Shown here piece after piece: positions 1 to 6,781 of a DNA stretch of 9,876 nt. The notes beneath the pieces were generated by a model. That model saw nothing but the letters and a program-made list of their open reading frames with translations, was not told the origin of the DNA and searched no databases. Source of the stretch: an uncultured Clostridium sp. (GTDB taxonomy: Bacteria > Cyanobacteriota > Vampirovibrionia > Gastranaerophilales > Gastranaerophilaceae); contig CAUDIU010000062.1 in assembly GCA_958449715.1 (NCBI GenBank), forward strand, positions 1 to 9,876, read 5' to 3'. Within the stretch, counting starts at the first letter, position 1, and every line of letters begins with the position of its first letter. Position numbers and translations under genes: made by a program.

Positions 1-1
1 T

Positions 2-964
2 GGGATTAAGCTAACTTCTGGTTTTAATGAAAATATACAATTTTACACAGGGAGATTTTTTAATCTATTTATTTGGTTAGCGCTTATCGCATCTGCAATA
101 CATATTACACCTGTATTCAAATGGCAATTTTTTATAATAGCTTTACTCCCGATGTCAATATATGAAGGTATGTCATACTCGGCAGATTCATTTAGTAATG
201 CCTTTTGCTTTTTATTCTTTGCATATATATTTAAATTAATTTATAAAAAAGATACGTTTTTAATAAAAAAGGATTTACCTATCCTCGCGTTACTAACAAT
301 TGTAGGAGCTCTTTGTAAAGGCATAATTTTTCCGCTTCTACTTGTACCATTTATACCAATAAAAAAACACAAATTAACAATATTTCTATTTCTACTATTC
401 TTATCAATTTCAATAAGTCTAACTTGGTCTTCTCATAACTTTATAGCAATAAGAAACAATATTAATCCAGAATTAAACAAATATATAATATTACACTTTC
501 CTCAAATATTCATACAAAAAATAATTAATACTTGTATTTTTCACATATACGATTGGACTAAACAATTAATTGGAGTATTAGGTCTATTAACTATAAAACT
601 TGATAATATAATGTATTATTTGACCATAGCAATATTTATGTGTTCTTTTATTTTTATACCCGAAAAATACAATATTCCATTAAAACATAAAATTATAGGA
701 ATTTTAACTTTCTTAATATATTTATTTTTTGTAAATAGTTTGCTATACTATACTTGGACACCAATAGATTCAAAATATATTCAAGGAATACAAGGAAGAT
801 ATTTTTTATCTGTTACACCTATGTTATTTATTCTTTTCGGACAAAATGTATACAAAGTAAGTGATGAAACTCAATTAATGTTTAAAAGAATAATTTCAAG
901 GTATATGTTTTTATTATTAATCTATACAATATTTATATTATATAGAGTTTATTTTGTATTTTAA
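2..964 (+). CDS. DUF2142-family polytopic membrane protein, 5'-truncated by window edge
   Basis: The reading frame is open from base 2 to the TAA at 962-964, giving about 320 residues without their true start. An ATG at 152 is internal: the family-like segment continues upstream of it (GRFFNLFIWLALI, then a helix ending KWQFFIIALLP). What is seen: many hydrophobic helices, a GR-F-N motif in the first 20 residues, an 'LLPMSIYEGMSYSADSFSNA' segment and a late 'QGIQGRYFLSVTPM' segment. These match my recollection of DUF2142, predicted GT-C-like inner-membrane proteins often found in surface polysaccharide loci. The biochemical role of the family is not settled, so none is assigned. Isoleucine is often encoded by ATA, unlike aspS downstream, which fits a weakly expressed gene. 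The small gene at 985 follows after 20 bases, so co-transcription is likely. The family call is fairly secure; the function is unknown. Confidence 0.8.
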   Translation, partial: GIKLTSGFNENIQFYTGRFFNLFIWLALIASAIHITPVFKWQFFIIALLPMSIYEGMSYSADSFSNAFCFLFFAYIFKLIYKKDTFLIKKDLPILALLTIVGALCKGIIFPLLLVPFIPIKKHKLTIFLFLLFLSISISLTWSSHNFIAIRNNINPELNKYIILHFPQIFIQKIINTCIFHIYDWTKQLIGVLGLLTIKLDNIMYYLTIAIFMCSFIFIPEKYNIPLKHKIIGILTFLIYLFFVNSLLYYTWTPIDSKYIQGIQGRYFLSVTPMLFILFGQNVYKVSDETQLMFKRIISRYMFLLLIYTIFILYRVYFVF

Positions 965-984
965 CATCAAAGGAGAATAAAATT

Positions 985-1371
985 ATGATGATTAATGATT
1001 TGCCAAGAATGCAAGTACTAATCACTACAAATGAACAACATATTGAAGGAGAATTACTCTTACCAGAAAATATGAGATTTAGTAACTCAATCCCTGATAA
1101 TATGCTTTTTTACATATTAAATGGCGGCTTCCAATTTATTACATTAAAAAATTGTGAAGTAAAAGATAGAAAAAATTTAGCATTCAGACCGGATAAATCT
1201 CCACAATTACATGTAAATATCTCTTGTATTATGACAATGCAAATAATAGAGATTTTACCTGACGATTATGAATACGAAGATTATTATGATGAAGAAGATG
1301 AAGAAAACGAAGAAACTAATCAACAACACTCTTCAAATCGTCCAAAAAGCAGAGTAAACCGCAGAAGATAA
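985..1371 (+). CDS. Small conserved hypothetical protein with acidic tail (DUF6812-like?)
   Basis: This 128-residue soluble protein starts with two consecutive ATG codons (985 and 988). AAAGGAG at 969-975 lies 9 bases from the first, which is why 985 is chosen. Residues 10-90 look like one small beta-rich domain: VLITTNEQHIEGELLLPE, then an 'ILNGGFQFITLKNCEV' strand pair, then 'QLHVNISCIMTMQII'. The order (extended strand with IEG, LLP, F-N-R/G-FI-L, V-I) resembles the small DUF6812-type domain, but that is from memory and unverified. Residues 93-110 are almost all D, E or Y, and the last ten carry five Arg and one Lys, so the tail is an acidic then basic, probably disordered extension. It could contact RNA, ribosomes or proteins, but nothing shows which. 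It sits 20 bases after the membrane protein and 88 bases before aspS. Confidence 0.8.
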   Translation: MMINDLPRMQVLITTNEQHIEGELLLPENMRFSNSIPDNMLFYILNGGFQFITLKNCEVKDRKNLAFRPDKSPQLHVNISCIMTMQIIEILPDDYEYEDYYDEEDEENEETNQQHSSNRPKSRVNRRR

Positions 1372-1411
1372 TAAAATATTCTTCACATTTCTGTTCTTTT
1401 TTTTATGTTTT

Positions 1412-1420
1412 TGGTAAAAT
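1412..1420 (+). promoter_or_regulatory. Candidate extended -10 promoter for aspS
   Basis: TGGTAAAAT is an extended -10 element (TG, one base, TAAAAT) 39 bases upstream of the aspS ATG. The hexamer 17 bases upstream (TGTTCT, 1392-1397) is a poor -35, as extended -10 promoters tolerate. A 5-bp dyad, ATGGA (1419-1423) and TCCAT (1430-1434), lies across the expected transcription start; it may be chance or an operator. The call is inferred from sequence pattern only. Confidence 0.4.
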
Positions 1421-1459
1421 GGAATTAAATCCATACTGAAAATAGAAAAGGAAGAAGAA

Positions 1460-3238
1460 ATGATTAAAACAAAACTTAAAGACCATAATTGTGGAGAGCT
1501 TAATCTAAACAATTTGAATGAAGAAGTTACCCTATCAGGATGGGCTTCAACTATTCGCGATTTAGGCGGTATTTTATTTGTAGAATTAAGAGATAGAACT
1601 GGATTTTTCCAATTAGTTGCAAACCCTCAAATTAATCCTGAAGTACACAAAGTTTTTGAAAAATTAAGATCAGAATACGTAATAACAGTAAAAGGTAAAG
1701 TTACACGCAGACCGGAAGAAACATATAATGAAAAATATGCTACAGGCCAAGTTGAAATGTACCCAGACTCTGTAGAAATTCTTTCAGAAGCAAAAACATT
1801 ACCTTTTGTTTTAGATGATGAAAATGTATCTGAAGATGTTCGTTTAAAATACAGATATTTAGATATCAGACGTGAAAGTATGCTTCATAACTTGACATTA
1901 CGTCACAAAATTTGTCAAGCAGCAAGAAGCTATTTAAATAATCAAGATTTCTTAGAAGTAGAAACTCCTATTTTAATTAAAACAACTCCTGAAGGTGCTA
2001 GAGATTATTTAGTTCCATCAAGAGTTCAAGAAGGAAAATTCTACGCATTACCACAATCTCCTCAAATTTTTAAACAATTATTAATGGTAGGTGGTATTGA
2101 AAGATATTATCAAATTGCAAAATGTTTCCGTGATGAAGACTTACGTGCAGACAGACAGCCAGAATTCACACAAATCGACTTAGAAATGTCATTTGTTGAA
2201 CAACAAGACGTTATCAAATGCGTTGAAGGATTAATTGTTGAAACATTCAAAGCTGCAGGAGTAGAAGTTAAACCTCCATTTATTCAAATGCCTTGGCAAG
2301 AAGCTATGGATAGATATGGTTCAGACAAACCTGATACACGTTTTGGATTAGAACTATTTGATATCGGAGATATTATTCTTGAATCAAATTTTGAAATTGT
2401 TAAAAATACTCTTCAAAATGGTGGTATTGTTCGTGGTATAAGAATTCCAGGTGGAGCAAAATTCTCTAGAAAAGATATTGATGATATTACAAAATTAGCT
2501 GTATCATTTGGAGCAAAAGCTCTTGCTAATATTATTTACAACGAAGATGGAACAGCTAAATCTCCAGTATTGAAATTTGTAACAGAAGAACAAGCAAAAC
2601 AAATTCAAGAAAGAGCTCAAGCTCAAGCTGGTGATATCATATTCTTCGTAGCAGACAAACCAAAACTTGTATATGACATTATGGGAAGATTAAGACTTTA
2701 CTTTGGTAAAAGACTAGACTTAATCGATGAAAGCAAACACAATCTATTATGGGTTGTAGACTTCCCGATGTTTGAATGGTCTGACGAAGAAGGTAGATTC
2801 ATGGCTATGCACCACCCATTCACATCTCCTTGTATCGAAGATTTAGACAAACTAAAAGCAGGAGACTTAGGTAATGTAAAATCAATTGCTTATGATATTG
2901 TATACAACGGAACAGAATTAGGTGGCGGTTCTGTAAGAATCCACTCATCAGAAGTTCAAAGTGCAATATTTAAAGCATTAGGTTTAACTGAAGATGAAGC
3001 AAAAGAAAAATTCGGATTTATGGTAAATGCTTTACAATATGGTACACCACCACATGCTGGATTAGCAATCGGACTTGACAGATTAGTTGCATTATTATGC
3101 AGAACTGATAGTATTCGTGACGTAATTGCGTTCCCTAAAAATTCAGGAGCAAAAGACCTTATGAGTGATGCTCCAGGCGAAGCTTCCTTACAACAACTAA
3201 GAGAATTGCATTTAAAAAGTACTGCTCATAAAGCATAA
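1460..3238 (+). CDS. aspS: Aspartyl-tRNA synthetase, bacterial type
   Basis: This cytosolic class II aminoacyl-tRNA synthetase charges tRNA-Asp with aspartate using ATP. Its 592 residues are normal for the bacterial type. Domain order: N-terminal OB-fold anticodon-binding domain (about 1-110, with GWASTIRDLGG and VELRDRTGFFQLV), class II core with motif 1 region (FLEVETPIL, 164-173) and motif 2 (FRDEDLRADRQPEFTQID, 223-240), bacterial GAD insertion (about 300-420), and motif 3 (GLAIGLDRLVAL, 534-545). At the position reported to separate tRNA-Asp-specific from tRNA-Asp/Asn-nonspecific enzymes (Leu in E. coli, His31 in P. aeruginosa) there is Leu35, favouring the discriminating form. The second reported position aligns with Glu87, which is neither typical residue, so specificity stays open. 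AAAAGGAAG at 1446-1454 is the ribosome-binding site. Isoleucine is mostly ATT/ATC here, fitting high expression. A hairpin terminator follows immediately. Confidence 0.97.
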   Translation: MIKTKLKDHNCGELNLNNLNEEVTLSGWASTIRDLGGILFVELRDRTGFFQLVANPQINPEVHKVFEKLRSEYVITVKGKVTRRPEETYNEKYATGQVEMYPDSVEILSEAKTLPFVLDDENVSEDVRLKYRYLDIRRESMLHNLTLRHKICQAARSYLNNQDFLEVETPILIKTTPEGARDYLVPSRVQEGKFYALPQSPQIFKQLLMVGGIERYYQIAKCFRDEDLRADRQPEFTQIDLEMSFVEQQDVIKCVEGLIVETFKAAGVEVKPPFIQMPWQEAMDRYGSDKPDTRFGLELFDIGDIILESNFEIVKNTLQNGGIVRGIRIPGGAKFSRKDIDDITKLAVSFGAKALANIIYNEDGTAKSPVLKFVTEEQAKQIQERAQAQAGDIIFFVADKPKLVYDIMGRLRLYFGKRLDLIDESKHNLLWVVDFPMFEWSDEEGRFMAMHHPFTSPCIEDLDKLKAGDLGNVKSIAYDIVYNGTELGGGSVRIHSSEVQSAIFKALGLTEDEAKEKFGFMVNALQYGTPPHAGLAIGLDRLVALLCRTDSIRDVIAFPKNSGAKDLMSDAPGEASLQQLRELHLKSTAHKA

Positions 3239-3243
3239 ATATT

Positions 3244-3279
3244 AAAAAAAAGAGCCTTATAAAAGGCTCTTTTTTTTTA
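3244..3279. terminator. Bidirectional rho-independent terminator
   Basis: A perfect 8-bp stem, AGAGCCTT (3251-3258) and AAGGCTCT (3263-3270), closes a 4-base ATAA loop (3259-3262). It is flanked by seven A (3244-3250) and eight T (3271-3278). It therefore reads as an intrinsic terminator on both strands and serves aspS (+) and the convergent pilin-like gene (-). The TAA stop of the minus-strand gene (3279-3277) lies inside the T tract, so that message ends right at its hairpin. Confidence 0.92.
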
Positions 3280-4016
3280 ATATGTCATTTCCCAATTATC
3301 ATTAAGAATTTTTCCAAAGCAGCCATGGGCTTCAGAAGCATTATCAATACAAGATCTATTAAAATTAGCTTCACGAACATCTGTTGATAAAGGGGCAATA
3401 TTAGTAGACCAAGAATGAGACTCTGAATCATCAATATCTTTTACAGCTAAATCATCAATTATACCATTTGGATATAGAAAAATAACAAAGAAATCTCTAC
3501 CAAAAACATTTGGACCTTTCTGTCCATTTACATCAACAGTTATTTCAATAACATTATTAGAACTTTGAGCAAAACCTAAAGACGCACCACTAGAAATAAC
3601 CATACAATTTTTTGTACACAAAGGATTAATAGTAATACCAGATATCTTTTTATAAGAAGGTGCAAAACACGGTGTAGGAGAATCATCACAATCTTGAACG
3701 ACTTTAAAATAATTTTTTATAAAATTTTCGAAAGCTGTAGTGTTATTATTAGTAACAATTAATCCAGCTTCTTTTAAATCAACTGCATTTCTATCAGTTA
3801 TATATTGCAAAGCTGCCTGAGACAATTCATTATATACTTTATGTAACTGAGTCACATAACTCTTACGTTGATAATTTTGCATTAGAGTAGGCACTGTCAT
3901 TGCAGAAACAACACCAATAATACCTAAAGTTACTAAAACTTCAGCAAGGGTAAAACCTTTATTGGAGCTTAAATTACGCCCCCCCCCCGCGTTTCAAATT
4001 TCAAATAATTTTTCAT
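3277..4016 (-). CDS. Type IV pilin-like prepilin, frame interrupted at a G10 tract
   Basis: Seen directly: AAAGGAG then ATG at 4016-4014 starts a leader (MKNYLKFETRGG). A run of ten G (3979-3988 on +) then shifts the frame, and translation stops at TAA after 15 codons (…TRGGGVI). One extra G, or two fewer, would join this start to RNLSSNKG-FTLAEVLVTLG and the rest, making a 246- or 245-residue protein. That product has the prepilin-peptidase site (Gly before Phe+1, Glu+5), one N-terminal hydrophobic helix, a globular part with six cysteines (QDC, TPC, PLC, KNC, RSC, HGC), a 'VDVNGQKGPNVFGRDFFVIFLYP' type core and the end CFGKILNDNWEMTY. The only in-frame ATG after the tract (3900) lies past the cleavage site and most of the helix, so a start there would not give an exported pilin. 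Family knowledge: such proteins are type IV pilin or type II secretion pseudopilin subunits. It may be phase-variable, a recent pseudogene, or a homopolymer read error. The body shows no other damage. Confidence 0.8.
3979..3988. repeat. Homopolymer G10/C10 tract in prepilin leader codons
   Basis: There are ten consecutive C on the plus strand, read as ten G in the pilin-like gene on the minus strand. It is the only long G/C run in an otherwise AT-rich window. By direct frame counting, 8 or 11 G give an open frame. Nine G give an immediate TAA after the tract, and the ten seen here give GGC GTA ATT TAA. The tract encodes Arg-Gly-Gly-(Gly) of the leader peptide, upstream of the predicted Gly/Phe cleavage site. 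Confidence 0.9.
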
Positions 4017-4048
4017 TATTGCTCCTTTCAAATTATTATGACTAATTT

Positions 4049-4077
4049 ATTATAACTTTTTTTAGGAAATATTTCAA
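4049..4077 (-). promoter_or_regulatory. Near-consensus sigma-70-type promoter of the pilin-like gene
   Basis: On the minus strand TTGAAA (4077-4072), a 17-base spacer and a perfect TATAAT (4054-4049) lie 32 bases upstream of the ATG at 4016, with AAAGGAG in between. This is the best promoter in the window, and it shows that the broken reading frame still has intact expression signals. It overlaps the region where the ribF -35 should lie, so the two divergent promoters may compete. Confidence 0.75.
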
Positions 4078-4092
4078 TATTATCTTTTGTAA

Positions 4093-4098
4093 TATAAT
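4093..4098 (+). promoter_or_regulatory. ribF -10 element placed for a leaderless transcript
   Basis: A perfect TATAAT ends six bases before the ribF ATG (4105), so transcription would begin at or next to the A of the start codon. No purine-rich ribosome-binding site is present at 4080-4104, and an in-frame TAA at 4090-4092 excludes a longer protein. No convincing -35 is seen; TTTCAA at 4072-4077 would leave a short 15-base spacer. The element and start codon form a small dyad, ATAAT-GAT-ATTAT (4094-4106). Confidence 0.55.
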
Positions 4099-4104
4099 GA
4101 TATT

Positions 4105-4983
4105 ATGCAAATATTCTATGAATTAAATCATAAACATAATCTTGCAACAGCTCTTGGATATTTTGATGGAGTACATATTGGACACAGAGCAGTAATAGAA
4201 ACTGCAGTTAATTTCGCAAAAAAAAATAATACAAAATCTGCAGTAATAACTTTTTCAGACCACCCATACTGCTATTTCAAAGGAGTTTGCCCCAAATATA
4301 TTCTTACAAGAAAAGAAAGAGAAAAAAGAATTGCATCTTTAGGAGTTGATTACCTATATGAGCTAAATTTTGAAGATTTTGCACACCTAACAGCACAAGA
4401 ATACTTAAATAATATACTAATAAACTACTTTCACCCAATATCAATATCTACAGGGTGGAATCACAATTTTGGAAAAAATAAATCGGGAAATGTTGACTTT
4501 TTAGAAGAACAAGCTAAAACATATAATTATAAATATTTTAAAATTTCTCCTCAAAAAATAAACAAAGAAATAATTAGTAGTACTGAAATACGAAAATTAT
4601 TAAATAAAGGAGAAATTGAAAAAGCAAATCTTATGCTAGGTCAAAACTTTTCAATTGAAGGAGAAGTTGTAAAAGGAAATCAAATAGGAAGAACAATAGG
4701 TTTTCGCACTGCAAATCTAGTATATCCGCCAGAACTTATAGAACTTCCATATGGAGTATATTCTGTAGACACTAAGTATGGCAAAGGAATAGCAAATTTT
4801 GGGATTAGACCAACCATAAATGGATCTAATGCAGTCTTGGAAGTGCACATCTTAAACTTTGAAAAAGATATCTATGGGAAAATAATAAACGTTGCTTTTA
4901 ATAAAATGATACGCACCGAGAAAAAATTTCCTTCTCTCGATGCGCTAAAAACACAAATTAATTTAGATATAAAATCTATTTAA
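4105..4983 (+). CDS. ribF: Bifunctional riboflavin kinase / FMN adenylyltransferase
   Basis: This enzyme converts riboflavin to FMN and then FMN to FAD in the cytosol, using ATP for both steps. The length of 292 residues is slightly short of the usual 305-315, with no missing domain. The N-terminal adenylyltransferase half has the nucleotidyltransferase motif GYFDGVHIGH (18-27), FGKNKSG (122-128) and ISSTEIR (157-163). The C-terminal kinase half has GRTIGFRTAN (195-204), LPYGVYSV (214-221), GIANFGIRPT (228-237) and LEVHILNFEKDIYG (245-258), with the expected catalytic Glu246. One oddity is Arg201, where the kinase signature normally reads Pro (GFPTAN); the Thr and Asn that matter for Mg-ATP are kept. 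The start is fixed by an in-frame stop just upstream. No Shine-Dalgarno is visible, and translation is probably leaderless. The 3' end overlaps the convergent hydrolase gene by 8 bases without a terminator. Confidence 0.96.
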   Translation: MQIFYELNHKHNLATALGYFDGVHIGHRAVIETAVNFAKKNNTKSAVITFSDHPYCYFKGVCPKYILTRKEREKRIASLGVDYLYELNFEDFAHLTAQEYLNNILINYFHPISISTGWNHNFGKNKSGNVDFLEEQAKTYNYKYFKISPQKINKEIISSTEIRKLLNKGEIEKANLMLGQNFSIEGEVVKGNQIGRTIGFRTANLVYPPELIELPYGVYSVDTKYGKGIANFGIRPTINGSNAVLEVHILNFEKDIYGKIINVAFNKMIRTEKKFPSLDALKTQINLDIKSI

Positions 4984-5521
4984 TTAAAGCTTGAACCTCT
5001 TTAAACTTAGGGTTTTTAGCCCCTTTTAACCATTCAAATAATGCAATTTCAACACAAGAAATTTTAACACCATTTGCCACCATAGCGTCAATACCTTGTT
5101 TAAATTCATATTTAGCTCTGCTTGCGCATGCATCTTTTATAACATATACGTCAAAACCTGCTTCTACAAGAGCAGAAGCTGTTTGATGGACACAAATATG
5201 AGTTTCAATACCAAAAATTACAATTTGTTTTTTACCATACGATTTAATCTTTTCAAGCATTCCATCTTCCAATAATGCATTAAAATATGTTTTTTCAACA
5301 ACTTCGCTGTTTTCTGGCAACGCTTCTGATAATTGCGGAACTGTATGACCTAAACCTTTTGGATATTGCTCAGTTAATAACACAGGAATATCTAAAGATT
5401 TTGCAGCACTAGCAATCTTTACAGCATTTTCAACAATAATATCTTTATTCAAAGCGGCAACTAATCTTTCTTGAATATCAATAATTAATACCAAACTATT
5501 TTCTGCGGATAATGTATTCAT
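4976..5521 (-). CDS. Isochorismatase-family cysteine hydrolase
   Basis: This 181-residue cytosolic alpha/beta hydrolase of the isochorismatase-like fold has the full catalytic triad: Asp15 (LIIDIQ), Lys77 (VVEKTYF) and Cys110 (GIETHICVHQT). The EQYPKGLGHT stretch (51-60) and GIETHICV resemble the ISOC1/ISOC2 and YcaC-like branch rather than nicotinamidase, whose metal-binding Asp-x-His-x-His set is not seen. The natural substrate of that branch is mostly unknown, so only 'amide or ester hydrolase' can be inferred. AAAGGAG (5534-5528) lies 6 bases before the ATG. It is the last gene of the probable minus-strand operon, 20 bases after the GGDEF-like gene. Its TAG stop lies inside the end of ribF, and no hairpin follows, so antisense read-through into ribF is possible. 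Confidence 0.92.
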   Translation of the reverse strand: MNTLSAENSLVLIIDIQERLVAALNKDIIVENAVKIASAAKSLDIPVLLTEQYPKGLGHTVPQLSEALPENSEVVEKTYFNALLEDGMLEKIKSYGKKQIVIFGIETHICVHQTASALVEAGFDVYVIKDACASRAKYEFKQGIDAMVANGVKISCVEIALFEWLKGAKNPKFKEVQALIK

Positions 5522-5541
5522 TTTATCTCCTTTACTATTTA

Positions 5542-6777
5542 TTAAGCTGATGTATATTTAAAATCTTTTATAAAATCTTCTACAATTGCGATAAGTTCTT
5601 TTTGACTTATTTTGGTTAATGATAATTGAATTTCTTTATTTTCTGGGCTATCAAGGCCTTCATGATTAATATATATAACAATTTTAGCAAAACCAGGATA
5701 AACTATACGTAAAACACTGTCTTGTTTTTTATTTTTCAAATGAAAAACACATTGTTCATTATCAGTAAATTGTTCAATTTGAGTATCAAAAAGTTTTTCT
5801 TCCCATGCTTTTTGTAATCTAAAAAATACAGGAGCTATAACTTTTTCCATTTTTTTGTTAAAAATTTGTCTAAATATCTTATAATTTTTAGGTTCATCTG
5901 ATTCTGTAACAAGCCAATCATCAAGAGTATCCTCTTCTTTTTCTTCAGCAAAAACATATTGAGCATTAGTTGCTACAGCATCTGATAAAGCTTGCAAGGC
6001 GTCGTGCTCCATTTCATCATAAGATTTATGAGAAATACTTGAAATTCCAGCACATATCTCAAAATTATCCCCATAATTTTCTTTTATTTTATTCAAAACA
6101 ACAATAGCACCATTAAAAGATGTTTTAGGTAAAAGGATATAAAATTTTGCACCTCTTCCAAGAGTAGCAGTATCATCGACTCTTATTGATGACAAAATAG
6201 CATGTGCCATCTTCTCAATAGAAAATTTAACTTTACTATTTTCTGATGGTGCAATTGCTAGGAAAATTCCGTCATCTAATAAATTATCATCAATATAATT
6301 TTCAATAACTTGCTTAGAATAGTTATAATTATACAAACCAGTTAATTCATCTATTACATTTAACTGCTCTAATAATTTTTGATTTCTCATTGCTTGCAAC
6401 TTGATAGAATTATGTTTTATATTGTTAACAGTCCTAATTACAAGTTCAAAATCCTCTGCAGCTGAAAAAGTAAAATCATTAATACCTGCATCATAAGATG
6501 CTAGAATCATCTCTTTATCATAATTATTAACCAATAAAATGATACATACATTTTCAAACTCCCGAATTTTCTTTATTAAATCAAGAGTTGCTTGTTGAGA
6601 ATTATTTTCATGAATTAACACAATATCAGCATTAGCATATTTTAAATTTGAAATTGCATCTTTATACTCAGATACAACAATAGAATCATTTGTACGCAAA
6701 AATATTAACTTTGACTCTATTACTTTAGATAAATCATCATCATCAGAAATTAAAAGTATGCTATTCTTATCATTCAT
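5542..6777 (-). CDS. Degenerate receiver-GGDEF protein with unassigned C-terminal domain
   Basis: This 411-residue soluble protein has three parts. Residues 1-120 have a response-regulator receiver layout: an acidic cluster D12-D15 after the first strand, and strand-helix alternation through 'ASYDAGINDF'. The phosphoacceptor Asp at the end of strand 3 is His56 (IVLIHENN), and the conserved Lys is replaced (FTFSAAED, about Ser105). After a helical linker, DELTGLYN (143-150) opens a GGDEF-type domain, but its active-site loop reads GRGAKF (207-212) where GGDEF is expected, and no RxxD inhibitory site is evident. Diguanylate cyclase activity and classical phosphorylation are therefore unlikely; a binding or scaffold role is inferred. 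Residues about 296-405, including a helix around APVFFRLQKAWEEKLF and strands SVLRIVYPG and AKIVIYINHEG, form a further domain I do not recognise. The gene starts 4 bases after ftsX, with only a weak CAGGT ribosome-binding site, so translational coupling to ftsX is likely. Confidence 0.85.
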   Translation of the reverse strand: MNDKNSILLISDDDDLSKVIESKLIFLRTNDSIVVSEYKDAISNLKYANADIVLIHENNSQQATLDLIKKIREFENVCIILLVNNYDKEMILASYDAGINDFTFSAAEDFELVIRTVNNIKHNSIKLQAMRNQKLLEQLNVIDELTGLYNYNYSKQVIENYIDDNLLDDGIFLAIAPSENSKVKFSIEKMAHAILSSIRVDDTATLGRGAKFYILLPKTSFNGAIVVLNKIKENYGDNFEICAGISSISHKSYDEMEHDALQALSDAVATNAQYVFAEEKEEDTLDDWLVTESDEPKNYKIFRQIFNKKMEKVIAPVFFRLQKAWEEKLFDTQIEQFTDNEQCVFHLKNKKQDSVLRIVYPGFAKIVIYINHEGLDSPENKEIQLSLTKISQKELIAIVEDFIKDFKYTSA

Positions 6778-6781
6778 TTAA

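Noticed and set aside
152..154. ATG as the start of the first membrane protein
   Set aside because: The frame is open to base 2 and the upstream residues continue the DUF2142-like pattern, so the gene begins before the window.
1364..1383. Possible hairpin after the small acidic-tail gene (GAAG...CTTC)
   Set aside because: The stem is only 4-7 A/T-rich pairs with a bulge and the T tract is displaced, so it is not a convincing terminator.
3898..3900. ATG 3900 (minus) as the true start of the pilin-like gene
   Set aside because: It would discard the prepilin cleavage site and most of the N-terminal helix and has no ribosome-binding site. A start with a good AAAGGAG exists at 4016, just upstream of the poly-G frame break.
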